Positions 53,187-62,229 of a DNA stretch of 64,000 nt are shown in pieces. The stretch comes from Streptomyces composti. Lineage in GTDB: Bacteria; Actinomycetota; Actinomycetes; Streptomycetales; Streptomycetaceae. The notes under the pieces are model-generated. The model saw nothing but the letters and a program-made list of their open reading frames with translations. It was not told where the DNA came from and did no database searches. How positions within the stretch are numbered: position 1 is the first letter of the stretch; each line of letters opens with the position of its first letter. The DNA lies in the NCBI RefSeq assembly GCF_012034205.1, contig NZ_JAATEM010000003.1:1-64000 (forward strand). The letters are read 5' to 3'. The position numbers and the translations under genes are program-made.

Positions 53187-54149
53187 GTGAGCCGACGCAA
53201 CGCCGGGGGGAGTACGGGGGCGACCACGGCCGCCGTGTTCGGTGAGGTGCTGAGGCACTTCCGGGAGGCGGCTGGGCTGACGCAGGAGGGGCTGGCGGGG
53301 CGCATCCCGTGCGACCGGTCCCATGTGGCGCGGGTGGAGGCGGGCACGCGCGTACCGACGGACGCGTTCGCGAAGACGTGCGACGAACTGCTCGGCACGG
53401 GCGGGGTCCTGGGCCGGCTGTGGGGGAGGATCGACTGGTACCCACAGGTGGAGCATCCGGACTGGTTCCGGCGCCGGGCGGAGATGGATGCGGTGGCTGT
53501 GGCACTGCGTGAGTATCAAGTGCAGGTGGTGCCTGGCCTGTTGCAAACAGAGTCGTACGCACGGGCGCTGTTTTCGCGCGTCACCAGCGGTGAGGAAGTG
53601 GAGGAGCGGGTTCGTGCCCGCCTGAGCCGGCAGCGGCGCTTTGTGTCCGGCGGAGGTCCGTTCTACGCCGTGGTTCTCGACGAGAGCTGTCTTCGCAACG
53701 TGATCGGCGGATCGAACGTCATGCGGGAGCAGTGCGCGCACCTGCTCGACGTCGCCCGTTGCCCCAACATCCACGTGCAGGTGGCGCCTGCCGACCGCGC
53801 CGAACTCGTGCGCCCCAACGCCTCGATGTCGTTGATCGAGCTGCCGGACGGGCACAAATGGGTTTACTCCGAGTCACTGGATCGAGGCCATTTCAGTGAC
53901 GATCCGGCCGTCTACGGACGGCACTTGCAGACCTATGATGTGCTCAGGGCGGATGCTCCGTCAGCTCTCGAGTCCGCCGCTCTGATCAGCGAGGCGATGG
54001 AGAGGTACGAGCACGATGAACAGCGACAAGTTCAGCTCGGCCACGACCTGGATCAAAAGCAGCTACAGCGGCGACAACGGCGGCAACTGCGTCGAGGTGG
54101 CCCTCGACTTTCCCGGTGCCGTTCCCGTCCGCGACAGCAAGGATCCTGA
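53187..54149 (+). CDS. XRE-family regulator with DUF5753 domain
   Basis: A 320-residue regulator. The N-terminal helix-turn-helix (LRHFREAAGLTQEGLAGRI, DRSHVARVEAGTRVP) is followed by DUF5753 (about residues 95-265; VPGLLQTESYARALF, VVLDESCLRNVIGG, NASMSLIELPDG). GTG 53187 follows GGAGGGG. The natural end would be near ERYEHDE, but there is no stop, and about 44 extra basic residues are read within the DUF397 gene. This class pairs with the DUF397 protein in Streptomyces signalling. Confidence 0.9.
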   Translation: MSRRNAGGSTGATTAAVFGEVLRHFREAAGLTQEGLAGRIPCDRSHVARVEAGTRVPTDAFAKTCDELLGTGGVLGRLWGRIDWYPQVEHPDWFRRRAEMDAVAVALREYQVQVVPGLLQTESYARALFSRVTSGEEVEERVRARLSRQRRFVSGGGPFYAVVLDESCLRNVIGGSNVMREQCAHLLDVARCPNIHVQVAPADRAELVRPNASMSLIELPDGHKWVYSESLDRGHFSDDPAVYGRHLQTYDVLRADAPSALESAALISEAMERYEHDEQRQVQLGHDLDQKQLQRRQRRQLRRGGPRLSRCRSRPRQQGS

Positions 54150-54210
54150 CGGGCCGGTGCTGATGGTGGGCCGGGGTGCCTGGGCCGCCTTCACCGCGGG
54201 CCTGCGCTGA
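54016..54210 (+). CDS. DUF397 domain protein
   Basis: A 64-residue protein with the DUF397 pattern: TTWIKSSYSGDNGGNCVEVA, then VPVRDSKDPDGPVL and WAAFTAGL. These proteins are partners of the adjacent XRE/DUF5753 regulators (BldB-like or WhiJ-type pairs). It lies entirely downstream of that gene's domains but overlaps its extended 3' end by 134 bp in another frame. Confidence 0.93.
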   Translation: MNSDKFSSATTWIKSSYSGDNGGNCVEVALDFPGAVPVRDSKDPDGPVLMVGRGAWAAFTAGLR

Positions 54211-54282
54211 GAACGCGCCGCCTGACAACCTCTCCACCCAGTAAGCTCTTTCGCTCCGCAGGACGGTGAGCGAGGAGAGCGA

Positions 54283-56079
54283 GTGAGCGGGGGCGGGGGC
54301 TTTGAACTCAAAGGGAGCGGTGCCGATCCGCTGGAGGAGGGCGATCCGTCAAGGATCGGGCCCATCCCGCTGATCGGGCGCCTCGGCGCCGGCGGCATGG
54401 GCCGCGTGTATCTCGGTGTGCACGAAGGGCGGTACGCGGCCGTCAAGCAGGTACGGCCCTCGGTGGCTGCCGAGGACAAGGGGTTCCTGCGGCGCTTCGG
54501 GCACGAGCTGGACAACCTGTCGCGGCTGCCGGCCGAGGCGACCGCTCCGCTGCTCGCGTCCGACCGGGATGCCCAGCCCCCGTGGTTCGCCACCGCGTAC
54601 GTGCCCGGCATCACCCTGAGCGACGCGGTCGAACGGCACGGCACCCTGCCCGTCGACGCGCTGTGGCTGCTGCTGCGTGAGGCCGCCGCCGCTCTGGCCC
54701 TCGTGCACGAGCGGGAGATGGTGCACCGGGACATCAAGCCGTCCAATGTGATGCTCACGCCGGAGGGTCTCACCCTCATCGACTTCGGTGTCGCCCGCGC
54801 CGCGGACCAGAGCCGGCTGACCCTGAGCGGCATGATGGTGGGCACCCCCAGCTACATGTCGCCGGAGCAGGCCACCGGGACCCGGGCGTCCAGCAGTGCC
54901 GTGGACATCTTCGCGCTGGGCTCGGTGATCGCGTACGCCGCCACCGGCACCCCGCCGTTCGGGGAGGGCTCCGGCCCTCCGGTGCTGTACCGCATCGTGC
55001 ACGAGGCGCCCGACATCGACGCCCTGCGGGAGCTGGACACCGAGCTGGCCGACGTCGTGGCCTGCTGCCTCGACAAGGACTACGAGGGCCGTCCCACCGC
55101 TGCCGAACTCGTCCGGCTCGCCGACCGGCACGGCCCGTTCACCCCGCCGCTCTGGCCCGAGGCCATCACCGGAGAGCTGGCCGAACGCGCCGCCTTCGCG
55201 GCCCGCGGGGCCCCGGAGACCACAGCGCCCACGACGCCCGGACCGTCGGCTCCGGAACCGGTACCCGGACCCGGACCCGTGGCCGCACCGAAGCCGGAAG
55301 CCGGGAAGTCCGGGCGGCAGCGTTCCCGGGTACGGCTGGTGGTGATTCCCGTCGTGGTCGTCGTCACCGGGACGACCCTCGCCTTCCAGCTCCTCCCCTA
55401 CGCCTTCGACCCCGGCGACGACCGGGCACGGCCGCGTGCGTCCGCCTCGGCCACCGTCTCCGCCGGCCCCTCCCGGTCCGCGGCCGGCGCCGGGAGCTCA
55501 CCGTCCGCGCGCGCGTCCGGCGAAGACAGCACCGGCGGACAGGCACCGGCGTCACCGGGAGACGCGGACCGGGCCGCGGCCGGGAAGCCGGAGGGCAAGG
55601 GCAAGGGAGACGCAGGGGCGCAGACCGGCGGCGGTGACGGGCAGACGGACGGGAACCCCGGCGGTGGCGACGCGGAGGCGGGCGGCGGCCAGGATGCCGG
55701 CGAGGTGCCCGCATCAGGGACGTTCACGCTGAAGAACGCCGCGAACGGCAAGTGCCTGGCGGCCCACTACAGCGACGCCCCCTACGACGGCTCCTGCGAG
55801 GGCGCCGGTGCCACGTGGTCGTACCAGAGCCTTCCCGGCGGCGGCTTCCGGATCGTCAGCGGGCGGTCCGGGAAGTGCCTGCAGGCGCAGACGCTCGGGC
55901 ATCAGGTGCTGGCGTTCAACTGCGGGGGCCGCAACGGACAGGAGTGGCGCGAGGGCCCGGGCGGCACGCTCAAGAACACCGCGACCGGAGGCTGCCTGAC
56001 CGTCAGCCCGGTCAGCGGCTACAGCGTCACCACCGAGACCTGCGACGGCTCCGCCGCACAGCGCTGGACGCGGGGATGA
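54283..56079 (+). CDS. serine/threonine protein kinase with extracellular ricin-type lectin domain
   Basis: A 598-residue membrane receptor-type kinase. The catalytic domain spans about 30-290: GAGGMGRV loop, Lys55, HRDIKPSN (Asp150), DFG at 167-169 and GTPSYMSPEQ. A Pro-rich linker leads to one membrane helix (351-371), then a Ser/Gly/Asp-rich stalk. Residues 478-598 are a RICIN-like beta-trefoil (NGKCLAA, GKCLQAQ, QEWREG, GGCLTV, QRWTRG) likely to bind sugar. GTG 54283 follows GAGGAGAG. It lies downstream of the XRE/DUF397 pair and could sense glycans. Confidence 0.93.
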   Translation: MSGGGGFELKGSGADPLEEGDPSRIGPIPLIGRLGAGGMGRVYLGVHEGRYAAVKQVRPSVAAEDKGFLRRFGHELDNLSRLPAEATAPLLASDRDAQPPWFATAYVPGITLSDAVERHGTLPVDALWLLLREAAAALALVHEREMVHRDIKPSNVMLTPEGLTLIDFGVARAADQSRLTLSGMMVGTPSYMSPEQATGTRASSSAVDIFALGSVIAYAATGTPPFGEGSGPPVLYRIVHEAPDIDALRELDTELADVVACCLDKDYEGRPTAAELVRLADRHGPFTPPLWPEAITGELAERAAFAARGAPETTAPTTPGPSAPEPVPGPGPVAAPKPEAGKSGRQRSRVRLVVIPVVVVVTGTTLAFQLLPYAFDPGDDRARPRASASATVSAGPSRSAAGAGSSPSARASGEDSTGGQAPASPGDADRAAAGKPEGKGKGDAGAQTGGGDGQTDGNPGGGDAEAGGGQDAGEVPASGTFTLKNAANGKCLAAHYSDAPYDGSCEGAGATWSYQSLPGGGFRIVSGRSGKCLQAQTLGHQVLAFNCGGRNGQEWREGPGGTLKNTATGGCLTVSPVSGYSVTTETCDGSAAQRWTRG

Positions 56080-56116
56080 GGGATGAGCATTCCGGAGGGG
56101 AGGCGGACCGGTCGGC

Positions 56117-56464
56117 TCAGTCGGCCCTGGGGTCCTCGTCCGGGTCCCTGTCCCGCTCGCGGTCCGTGCCGGCATCGCGGTCCCGGTCCTGCCCGCGGGG
56201 CTTGTTCTCGTCGAGGGACTTCAGGAAGTCGGGGTTGTCGTCAGGGGCCACCCACTGGCCGCGTCCCACGCCGCGGGCGGCCGGGTGCCGCTTCTTGCCG
56301 GCGATGATCCACGAGATCGAGCCGACCAGCGGGAACAGCAGCACCAGGATCGCCCACAGCGGCTTGGGCATGTGGCGGACGTCCTCGTCACTCGTGCTGA
56401 TGCAGTCGATGAACGCGTAGATGCTCAGTGCCAGCGGCACGAGAAACATCAGCACCCGAAGCAT
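56117..56464 (-). CDS. PLDc_N-domain small membrane protein
   Basis: A 115-residue protein with two membrane helices ([19 protein letters not shown] and [20 protein letters not shown]), matching the phospholipase D N-terminal (PLDc_N) module. A charged Asp/Arg repeat tail follows. No phospholipase catalytic domain is present. ATG 56464 follows GGAGAGG. It is convergent with the kinase and divergent from mqnL. Function unknown. Confidence 0.85.
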   Translation of the reverse strand: MLRVLMFLVPLALSIYAFIDCISTSDEDVRHMPKPLWAILVLLFPLVGSISWIIAGKKRHPAARGVGRGQWVAPDDNPDFLKSLDENKPRGQDRDRDAGTDRERDRDPDEDPRAD

Positions 56465-56531
56465 GGGGCCTCTCCAGCGGAAGCGGTGGGTGGTACACGG
56501 CCAGGGTAGCCGCTCGGGGATACTGGACCGC

Positions 56532-57983
56532 ATGGCTTACGACGATCTTCGCTCCCTGCTCAGGGCGCTGGAGCGCGAGGGCGACCTCAAGCGCATCAAG
56601 GCCGAGGTCGACCCGTATCTGGAGGTCGGTGAGATCGTCGACCGGGTGCAGAAGGCCGGCGGCCCGGCGCTGCTCTTCGAGAACGTGCGCGGCTCCAGCA
56701 TGCCGCTCGCCATGAACGTGTACGGCACCGACCGGCGCCTGAAGAAGGCGCTCGGCCTGAAGTCGTACAGCGAGATCAGCGACAAGATCGCCGGACTGCT
56801 CAAGCCGGAGCTGCCGCACGGCTTCGTCGGCGTCCGCGAGGCCTTCGGCAAGCTCGGCGCGATGACCCACGTGCCGCCGAAGAAGGTGAAGGACGCGCCG
56901 GTCCAGGAAGTGGTGCTGACCGGCGACGACGTGGACCTGGAGAAACTGCCCGCGCTGTTCACCTGGCCCAAGGACGGCGGCTCCTTCTTCAACCTGGGGC
57001 TGACCCACACCAAGGACCCGGAGACCGGCATCCGCAATCTGGGCCTGTACCGGCTGCAGCGCCACGACAAGCGCACCATCGGCATGCACTGGCAGATCCA
57101 CAAGGACAGCCGGAACCACTACCAGGTGGCCGCCCGCAGGGGTGAGCGGCTGCCGGTCGCCATCGCCTTCGGCTGCCCGCCCGCCGTGACCTACGCCTCC
57201 ACCGCGCCGCTGCCCGGGGACATCGACGAGTACCTGTTCGCCGGGTTCGTGCAGGGCAAGCGGATCGAGATGGTGGACTGCAAGACCGTGCCGCTCCAGG
57301 TGCCGGCGAACGCCGAGGTCGTGCTCGAGGGGTGGCTGGAGCCGGGCGAGATGCTGCCCGAGGGGCCGTTCGGCGACCACACCGGCTTCTACACCCCGCA
57401 GGAGCCCTTCCCCGCGCTGAAGATCGACTGCGTGACGATGCGCAGGCGCCCGCTGCTGCAGTCGATCGTGGTCGGCCGCCCGCCGACCGAGGACGGGCCG
57501 CTGGGGCGGGCGACGGAACGCTTCTTCCTGCCCCTGCTGAAGATCATCGTCCCGGACATCGTGGACTACCACCTGCCCGAGGCCGGCGGCTTCCACAACT
57601 GCGCGATCGTCTCGATCGACAAGAAGTACCCCAAGCACGCGCAGAAGGTCATGCACGCCATCTGGGGCGCGCACATGATGTCGCTGACCAAGCTGATCGT
57701 GGTCGTGGACTCCGACTGCGACGTGCACGATCTGCACGAGGTCGCCTGGCGGGCGCTCGGCAACACGGACTACTCGCGCGACCTCACCGTCGTCGAGGGC
57801 CCCGTCGACCATCTCGACCACGCCTCGTACCAGCAGTTCTGGGGCGGCAAGGCCGGCATCGACGCGACGAAGAAGTGGCCCGAGGAGGGGTACACGCGCG
57901 ACGGCGGCTGGCCCGACATGGTCGAGTCCGACCCGGAGACCGCCGCCAAGGTGGACCGCCGCTGGAAGGAGTACGGACTGTGA
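56532..57983 (+). CDS. mqnL: menaquinone biosynthesis decarboxylase, UbiD family (MqnL)
   Basis: A 483-residue UbiD-family prenylated-FMN-dependent decarboxylase. It contains the conserved core [37 protein letters not shown] with the catalytic acidic region, and [17 protein letters not shown]. In the futalosine pathway it would remove the carboxylate from the prenylated dihydroxynaphthoate. It needs the prenyl-FMN made by the UbiX homologue at 59720. The next gene overlaps its stop. Confidence 0.93.
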   Translation: MAYDDLRSLLRALEREGDLKRIKAEVDPYLEVGEIVDRVQKAGGPALLFENVRGSSMPLAMNVYGTDRRLKKALGLKSYSEISDKIAGLLKPELPHGFVGVREAFGKLGAMTHVPPKKVKDAPVQEVVLTGDDVDLEKLPALFTWPKDGGSFFNLGLTHTKDPETGIRNLGLYRLQRHDKRTIGMHWQIHKDSRNHYQVAARRGERLPVAIAFGCPPAVTYASTAPLPGDIDEYLFAGFVQGKRIEMVDCKTVPLQVPANAEVVLEGWLEPGEMLPEGPFGDHTGFYTPQEPFPALKIDCVTMRRRPLLQSIVVGRPPTEDGPLGRATERFFLPLLKIIVPDIVDYHLPEAGGFHNCAIVSIDKKYPKHAQKVMHAIWGAHMMSLTKLIVVVDSDCDVHDLHEVAWRALGNTDYSRDLTVVEGPVDHLDHASYQQFWGGKAGIDATKKWPEEGYTRDGGWPDMVESDPETAAKVDRRWKEYGL

Positions 57984-58885
57984 CCTCGGCCTCCGCCGCG
58001 CTGCCGCAGCAGCCGGGACGCACCAAGGCCTTCCTGCGGCTGGTGATGATCGAGCACTCGGTGTTCGCCCTGCCCTTCGCCTACATCGCCTCCCTCACCG
58101 CGATGTACCAGTGGGACAGGAACATCCACTGGGGCCGGCTGCTGCTGGTCACGCTCGCCATGGTGGGCCTGCGCACCTTCGCCATGGCCGCCAACCGGAT
58201 CATCGACCGCGAGATCGACGCCCGGAACCCGCGCACCGCGCACCGGGAGCTGGTCACCGGCGCGATGACCGTGCGGCACGCCTGGACCGGCGCGCTCATC
58301 GCGCTGGTCGTCTTCCTGGGCGCCGCGGCCCTGCTCAACCCGCTGTGCCTGGCCCTCGCCCCCGTCGCGGTGATCCCGATGGTGGTCTATCCCTACGGCA
58401 AGCGGTTCACCGACTTCCCGCAGGCCATCCTCGGGCTCGCCCAGGCGATGGGGCCGGTCGGCGGCTGGCTGGCGATCACCGGGGCCTGGTCCTGGAACGC
58501 CGTCGTCCTCGGCCTCGCCGTGGGCATCTGGATCGGCGGCTTCGACCTGATCTACGCCTGTCAGGACGTGGAGGCCGACCGCAGGATCGGCGTGCGTTCG
58601 GTCCCCGCCCGCTTCGGCATCCCGGCCGCCATCTGGGGTGCCCGCGGCTGCCACGTCGTCACCACGGCCCTGTTCGCCTGGTACGCCGTGCTCACCGGCG
58701 CCGGCGCCTTCTTCTGGCTGGGCCTGCTGATTGTGGCCGCCGCATTCGTCTACGAGCACACCATCGTCCGCCCCCACGACCTCTCCCGCCTCAACCGCGC
58801 CTTCTTCTCCGTCAACGGCTTCATCGGCATCGCGCTCTTCGTCTGCGCGCTGCTGGACCTGCTGGTCCGGGGGCTGACGGTGTGA
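57980..58885 (+). CDS. mqnP: UbiA-family prenyltransferase (MqnP)
   Basis: A 301-residue membrane prenyltransferase with about eight helices. Two Asp-rich motifs are visible, NRIIDREIDARNPRT and CQDVEADRRIGVRS, which bind the polyprenyl diphosphate through Mg. It probably attaches the prenyl tail to the naphthoate precursor in futalosine-type menaquinone synthesis. The GTG overlaps the mqnL stop as GTGA. Confidence 0.93.
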   Translation: MTSASAALPQQPGRTKAFLRLVMIEHSVFALPFAYIASLTAMYQWDRNIHWGRLLLVTLAMVGLRTFAMAANRIIDREIDARNPRTAHRELVTGAMTVRHAWTGALIALVVFLGAAALLNPLCLALAPVAVIPMVVYPYGKRFTDFPQAILGLAQAMGPVGGWLAITGAWSWNAVVLGLAVGIWIGGFDLIYACQDVEADRRIGVRSVPARFGIPAAIWGARGCHVVTTALFAWYAVLTGAGAFFWLGLLIVAAAFVYEHTIVRPHDLSRLNRAFFSVNGFIGIALFVCALLDLLVRGLTV

Positions 58886-58956
58886 CGGCCCCCGGGGCTC
58901 CCGGGACCGGGCCGGGGCAGCGGCCGGCCCGGCTTCGCCGGCCGGCGGTTGTGCCC

Positions 58957-59040
58957 CTAGGTGTCCCACCACGCCTCCGGCAGCGCGCGCACCAGGGGCA
59001 CGAGCTGCCGCACCCGCTCGGCCGGTGTCCGTGGCGTCAT
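58957..59040 (-). CDS. possible 27-residue peptide coupled to the rhomboid gene
   Basis: A 28-codon frame (MTPRTPAERVRQLVPLVRAL, then PEAWWDT) whose ATG overlaps the rhomboid stop as ATGA. It ends at TAG before a GC-rich hairpin region. The exact coupling and good G/C third positions favour expression. The small size and lack of any family leave it doubtful. Confidence 0.4.
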   Translation of the reverse strand: MTPRTPAERVRQLVPLVRALPEAWWDT

Positions 59041-59630
59041 GCGACCGGCGCCGGGCGGCGGCGGAAGAGGAAGGCTGCGGTGATGCCGGATATCAGGCCG
59101 ACCAGGTGGCCCTGCCAGCTGACGCCCGTCTGGGTGGGGGCTATGCCCGCCAAAACGGAGCCGCCCCAGACGGCGGCGATCAGGACGGCGACCAGGATGC
59201 CGAGCGGGCGCCGCTCCACGAAGCCCGTGGCCAGCAGGTAGCCGAAGAGGCCGAAGACCAGGCCGGAGGCGCCCGCCGTGTTGCTGTGCGCCGGGGACAG
59301 CAACCACACACCCAGTCCGTCCGCCACGATGATCAGCGCGCAGACGGCGGCGAACCGGCGCAGTCCGCCCAGCGCCGCCAGGAAGCCCAGGACGAGGAGC
59401 GGGACGCTGTTGGCGGCGACATGGCCGAAGCCGAAGTGCAGGAAGGCGGCCGGGACGACGTCCGCCAGCTCGGCGGGCTCCCGCGGCACGATCCCGAAGT
59501 CGTCCAGGGCGTGACCGGTGGCCACGTCGACCGCTTCCAGCAGCCACAGCAGCGCCACCCAGCCCACCATCAGCTGGGCCGCGACCCTCATCCGGTCGCC
59601 GCGCGACCACTCGCCCCGCACTCCGGACAT
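59037..59630 (-). CDS. rhomboid family intramembrane serine protease
   Basis: A 197-residue membrane protein with about six helices. The catalytic serine is in NTAGASGLVFGLFGY (GASG) and the histidine in SWQGHLVGLISG. The HFGFGHVAANS motif is the conserved loop before the serine helix. ATG 59630 has GGGGGC upstream. It lies antisense to, and between, mqnP and mqnM, so it is not part of that operon. Confidence 0.9.
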   Translation of the reverse strand: MSGVRGEWSRGDRMRVAAQLMVGWVALLWLLEAVDVATGHALDDFGIVPREPAELADVVPAAFLHFGFGHVAANSVPLLVLGFLAALGGLRRFAAVCALIIVADGLGVWLLSPAHSNTAGASGLVFGLFGYLLATGFVERRPLGILVAVLIAAVWGGSVLAGIAPTQTGVSWQGHLVGLISGITAAFLFRRRPAPVA

Positions 59631-59719
59631 GGCAGCCCCCGCCTCAGTCGTCCCGTCCGGGGAACGCTCGGGCACCCTGCGCCGGTTCCCACCCTGCGGA
59701 ACCGGATAGGCTCGGGGGT

Positions 59720-60409
59720 GTGAACCCGCTCAAGCCAGGAGAGACGGCGCGTACGCCTTGGATCGTAGGGGTGTCGGGCGCGTCCGGCACGCCCTATGCC
59801 GCCGCCGTGCTGCGTGCGCTGCTCGCCGCCGGCGAGAGCGTCGACCTGGTCGTCTCCCGTGCCTCGCGCCTCACCCTGCTGGACGAGACCGGGATCTCCT
59901 TCCGGGACGCCCACTGGCGGAACGACCTGCGTGCCTGGCTGTCCCGGGGCGCCGACGGCAAGCCGGACACGTTCACCGTGGACGTGGACGGGGACGCCGT
60001 GCGGTACTGGCCCGCGGGCGACCTGGCGGCCGGCCCGTCCTCGGGGTCGTACCCGACGAAGGGCATGCTGATCGTGCCCGCCTCCACGGCCAGCGTGGCC
60101 GGGGTCGCGCTCGGACTGTCCAAGGACCTGCTGCAGCGCGCGGCGAGCGTCACCCTCAAGGAGCGGCGCACACTGGTCGTGGCCGTGCGGGAGACCCCGC
60201 TGGGCGGCCAGACCCTGCGGCACCTGGTCACCCTCGACGACGCGGGCGCGACCGTGGTGCCCGCCTCACCGGCCTTCTACGCGGGCGCGACGCACATCCA
60301 GGACCTGGTGGACTTCGTCGCCGGACGCGTACTGGACGCGGCGGGTGTCCGGCACCGGCTCTACCGCCGCTGGCAGGGGGAGCTGGGCGGCGGCGACCGG
60401 CCGGTCTGA
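59720..60409 (+). CDS. mqnM: flavin prenyltransferase, UbiX family (MqnM)
   Basis: A 229-residue flavin prenyltransferase making prenylated FMN, the cofactor of the UbiD-type decarboxylase. Hallmarks are WIVGVSGASGTPYAAAVLRA, a phosphate-binding SYPTKGMLIVPASTASVAG, and RRTLVVAVRETPL with the TLRHL active region. The N-terminus has about 12 extra residues before the first strand. The GTG start has only a GGGGG stretch very close by, so translation initiation may be weak. Confidence 0.93.
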   Translation: MNPLKPGETARTPWIVGVSGASGTPYAAAVLRALLAAGESVDLVVSRASRLTLLDETGISFRDAHWRNDLRAWLSRGADGKPDTFTVDVDGDAVRYWPAGDLAAGPSSGSYPTKGMLIVPASTASVAGVALGLSKDLLQRAASVTLKERRTLVVAVRETPLGGQTLRHLVTLDDAGATVVPASPAFYAGATHIQDLVDFVAGRVLDAAGVRHRLYRRWQGELGGGDRPV

Positions 60410-60492
60410 GCAGGACCGGACGGACCGAGCGGCGACTTCTCTCACGACTCCTCAGACCTCTTCAGACCTCTTCAGTGGAAGGTTTCGATTCG

Positions 60493-60951
60493 ATGGACGC
60501 GGTGGACAGGCAGCTCATCCAGGCCCTCCGGGAGAACGGCCGGGCCTCCTACGCGGAGCTGGGGCGCCTCGTCGGTCTGTCGGGACCCAGCGTCACCGAC
60601 CGCATCAACCGGCTGGAGGCGGCCGGTGTCATCACCGGCTACCGGGCCACCGTGAACGCCGCGTCGCTCGGTCTCGGCGTCACCGCACTGATCGGCATCT
60701 CGCTCTCCGACGCCGCCGACCACGAGGACGTGGCCCAGCGGCTGAGGGACCTGCAGGAGATCGAGGACTGCTGGTTCATCGCCGGTGACGACTCGTTCAT
60801 GCTCAAGGTGCGCGCGACCGACGTGGACGGCCTGGAGAGGACCATCCGCCGGCTCTCCGGCACCAAGGGCGTCTCCCGTACCCGGACCACCATCGTGCTC
60901 TCCACCAAGTGGGAGAACCGGGTGGGCGAGCTGCCCGAAGAGGTTCACTGA
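60493..60951 (+). CDS. Lrp/AsnC family transcriptional regulator
   Basis: A 152-residue feast/famine regulator. The N-terminal helix-turn-helix reads AVDRQLIQALRENGRASYAE, then GLSGPSVTDRINRLEAAG. The C-terminal RAM ligand domain has CWFIAGDDSFMLKVRATDVD. ATG 60493 is used because GGAAGG precedes it; a GTG at 60475 lacks a ribosome site. It sits between mqnM and mqnE and may tie menaquinone synthesis to amino acid status. Confidence 0.92.
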   Translation: MDAVDRQLIQALRENGRASYAELGRLVGLSGPSVTDRINRLEAAGVITGYRATVNAASLGLGVTALIGISLSDAADHEDVAQRLRDLQEIEDCWFIAGDDSFMLKVRATDVDGLERTIRRLSGTKGVSRTRTTIVLSTKWENRVGELPEEVH

Positions 60952-61000
60952 CCGGGGCGTACGGTGGGTCGGGTCTGTCTTCTGGGAGAGAGGTAACGGC

Positions 61001-62164
61001 ATGGACGTCGGGCTCAAGCGCGAGCTGGAGGAGAAGGTCCGCTCCGGTGAGCGGCTGACCCGCGAGGACGGCATCGCGCTCTACGAGTCGGACGACCTGG
61101 CCTGGCTCGGCGGGCTGGCCCACGAGGTACGCACCCGGCTCAACGGCGACGTCGTGCACTTCAACGTCAACCGGCACCTCAACATGACCAATGTGTGCAC
61201 GGCGTCGTGCGCGTACTGCTCCTTCCAGCGCAAGCCGGGGGAGAAGGACGCGTACACCATGCGCATCGAGGAGGCGGTCCGGCTCGCCAAGGAGATGGAG
61301 CCGGAGAACCTCACCGAGCTGCACATCGTCAACGGGCTGCACCCCACCCTGCCGTGGCGCTACTACCCGCGGTCGCTGCGCGAGCTGAAGGCCGCGCTGC
61401 CGCATGTGTCGCTGAAGGCGTTCACGGCGACGGAGATCCATCACTTCGAGAAGATCTCCGGGCTGCCGGCCTCGGAGATCCTGGACGAGCTGATCGACGC
61501 GGGCCTGGAGTCCCTGACCGGGGGCGGCGCGGAGATCTTCGACTGGGAGGTCCGGCAGCACATCGTGGACCACGACACCCACTGGGAGGACTGGTCCCGG
61601 ATCCACCGGCTGGCGCACGAGAAGGGTCTGAAGACCCCGTGCACCATGCTCTACGGGCACATCGAGGAGCCCCGCCACCGGGTCGACCATGTGCTGCGGC
61701 TGCGCGAGCTGCAGGACGAGACCGGCGGCTTCCAGGTCTTCATCCCGCTGCGCTACCAGCACGACTTCGTCGACATGAAGGACGGCAAGGTCCGTAACCG
61801 GCTCCAGGCGCGGACCCAGATGGCGACGGGGGCGGAGGTGCTGAAGACCTTCGCGGTGTCGCGGCTGCTGTTCGACAACGTGCCGCATGTGAAGGTGTTC
61901 TGGGTGATGCACGGGCTGCAGACGGCGCAGCTCGCGCTGCAGCACGGGGCGGACGACATGGACGGGTCGGTCGTCGAGTACAAGATCACGCACGATGCGG
62001 ACGACTTCGGGACGCCGAACAAGCTGACGCGTGAGGATCTGCTGGAGCTGATCCGGGATGCGGGGTTCCGGCCGGTGGAGCGGAACACGCGGTACGAGAT
62101 CATCCGGGAGTACGAGGGGCCGGACCCGGAACGGCGGGAGGCACCGCAGCCGATGCGGGTGTGA
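61001..62164 (+). CDS. mqnE: aminofutalosine synthase MqnE (radical SAM)
   Basis: A 387-residue radical SAM enzyme joining SAM to the MqnA product to form aminofutalosine, the second step of the futalosine menaquinone pathway. The cluster motif is NVCTASCAYCSFQRK (CxxxCxxC). The SAM region is ELHIVNGLHPTLPWRYY, and LTGGGAEIFDWEVRQ is typical of MqnE as against MqnC. ATG 61001 follows GAGAGAGG. Confidence 0.95.
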   Translation: MDVGLKRELEEKVRSGERLTREDGIALYESDDLAWLGGLAHEVRTRLNGDVVHFNVNRHLNMTNVCTASCAYCSFQRKPGEKDAYTMRIEEAVRLAKEMEPENLTELHIVNGLHPTLPWRYYPRSLRELKAALPHVSLKAFTATEIHHFEKISGLPASEILDELIDAGLESLTGGGAEIFDWEVRQHIVDHDTHWEDWSRIHRLAHEKGLKTPCTMLYGHIEEPRHRVDHVLRLRELQDETGGFQVFIPLRYQHDFVDMKDGKVRNRLQARTQMATGAEVLKTFAVSRLLFDNVPHVKVFWVMHGLQTAQLALQHGADDMDGSVVEYKITHDADDFGTPNKLTREDLLELIRDAGFRPVERNTRYEIIREYEGPDPERREAPQPMRV

Positions 62165-62229
62165 CCCGTTCCGGGTGCGGCGCCCTGGGGGCGGTGCAGT
62201 GGGACTGGGTGTGCGGGTACTCGGGGTTC

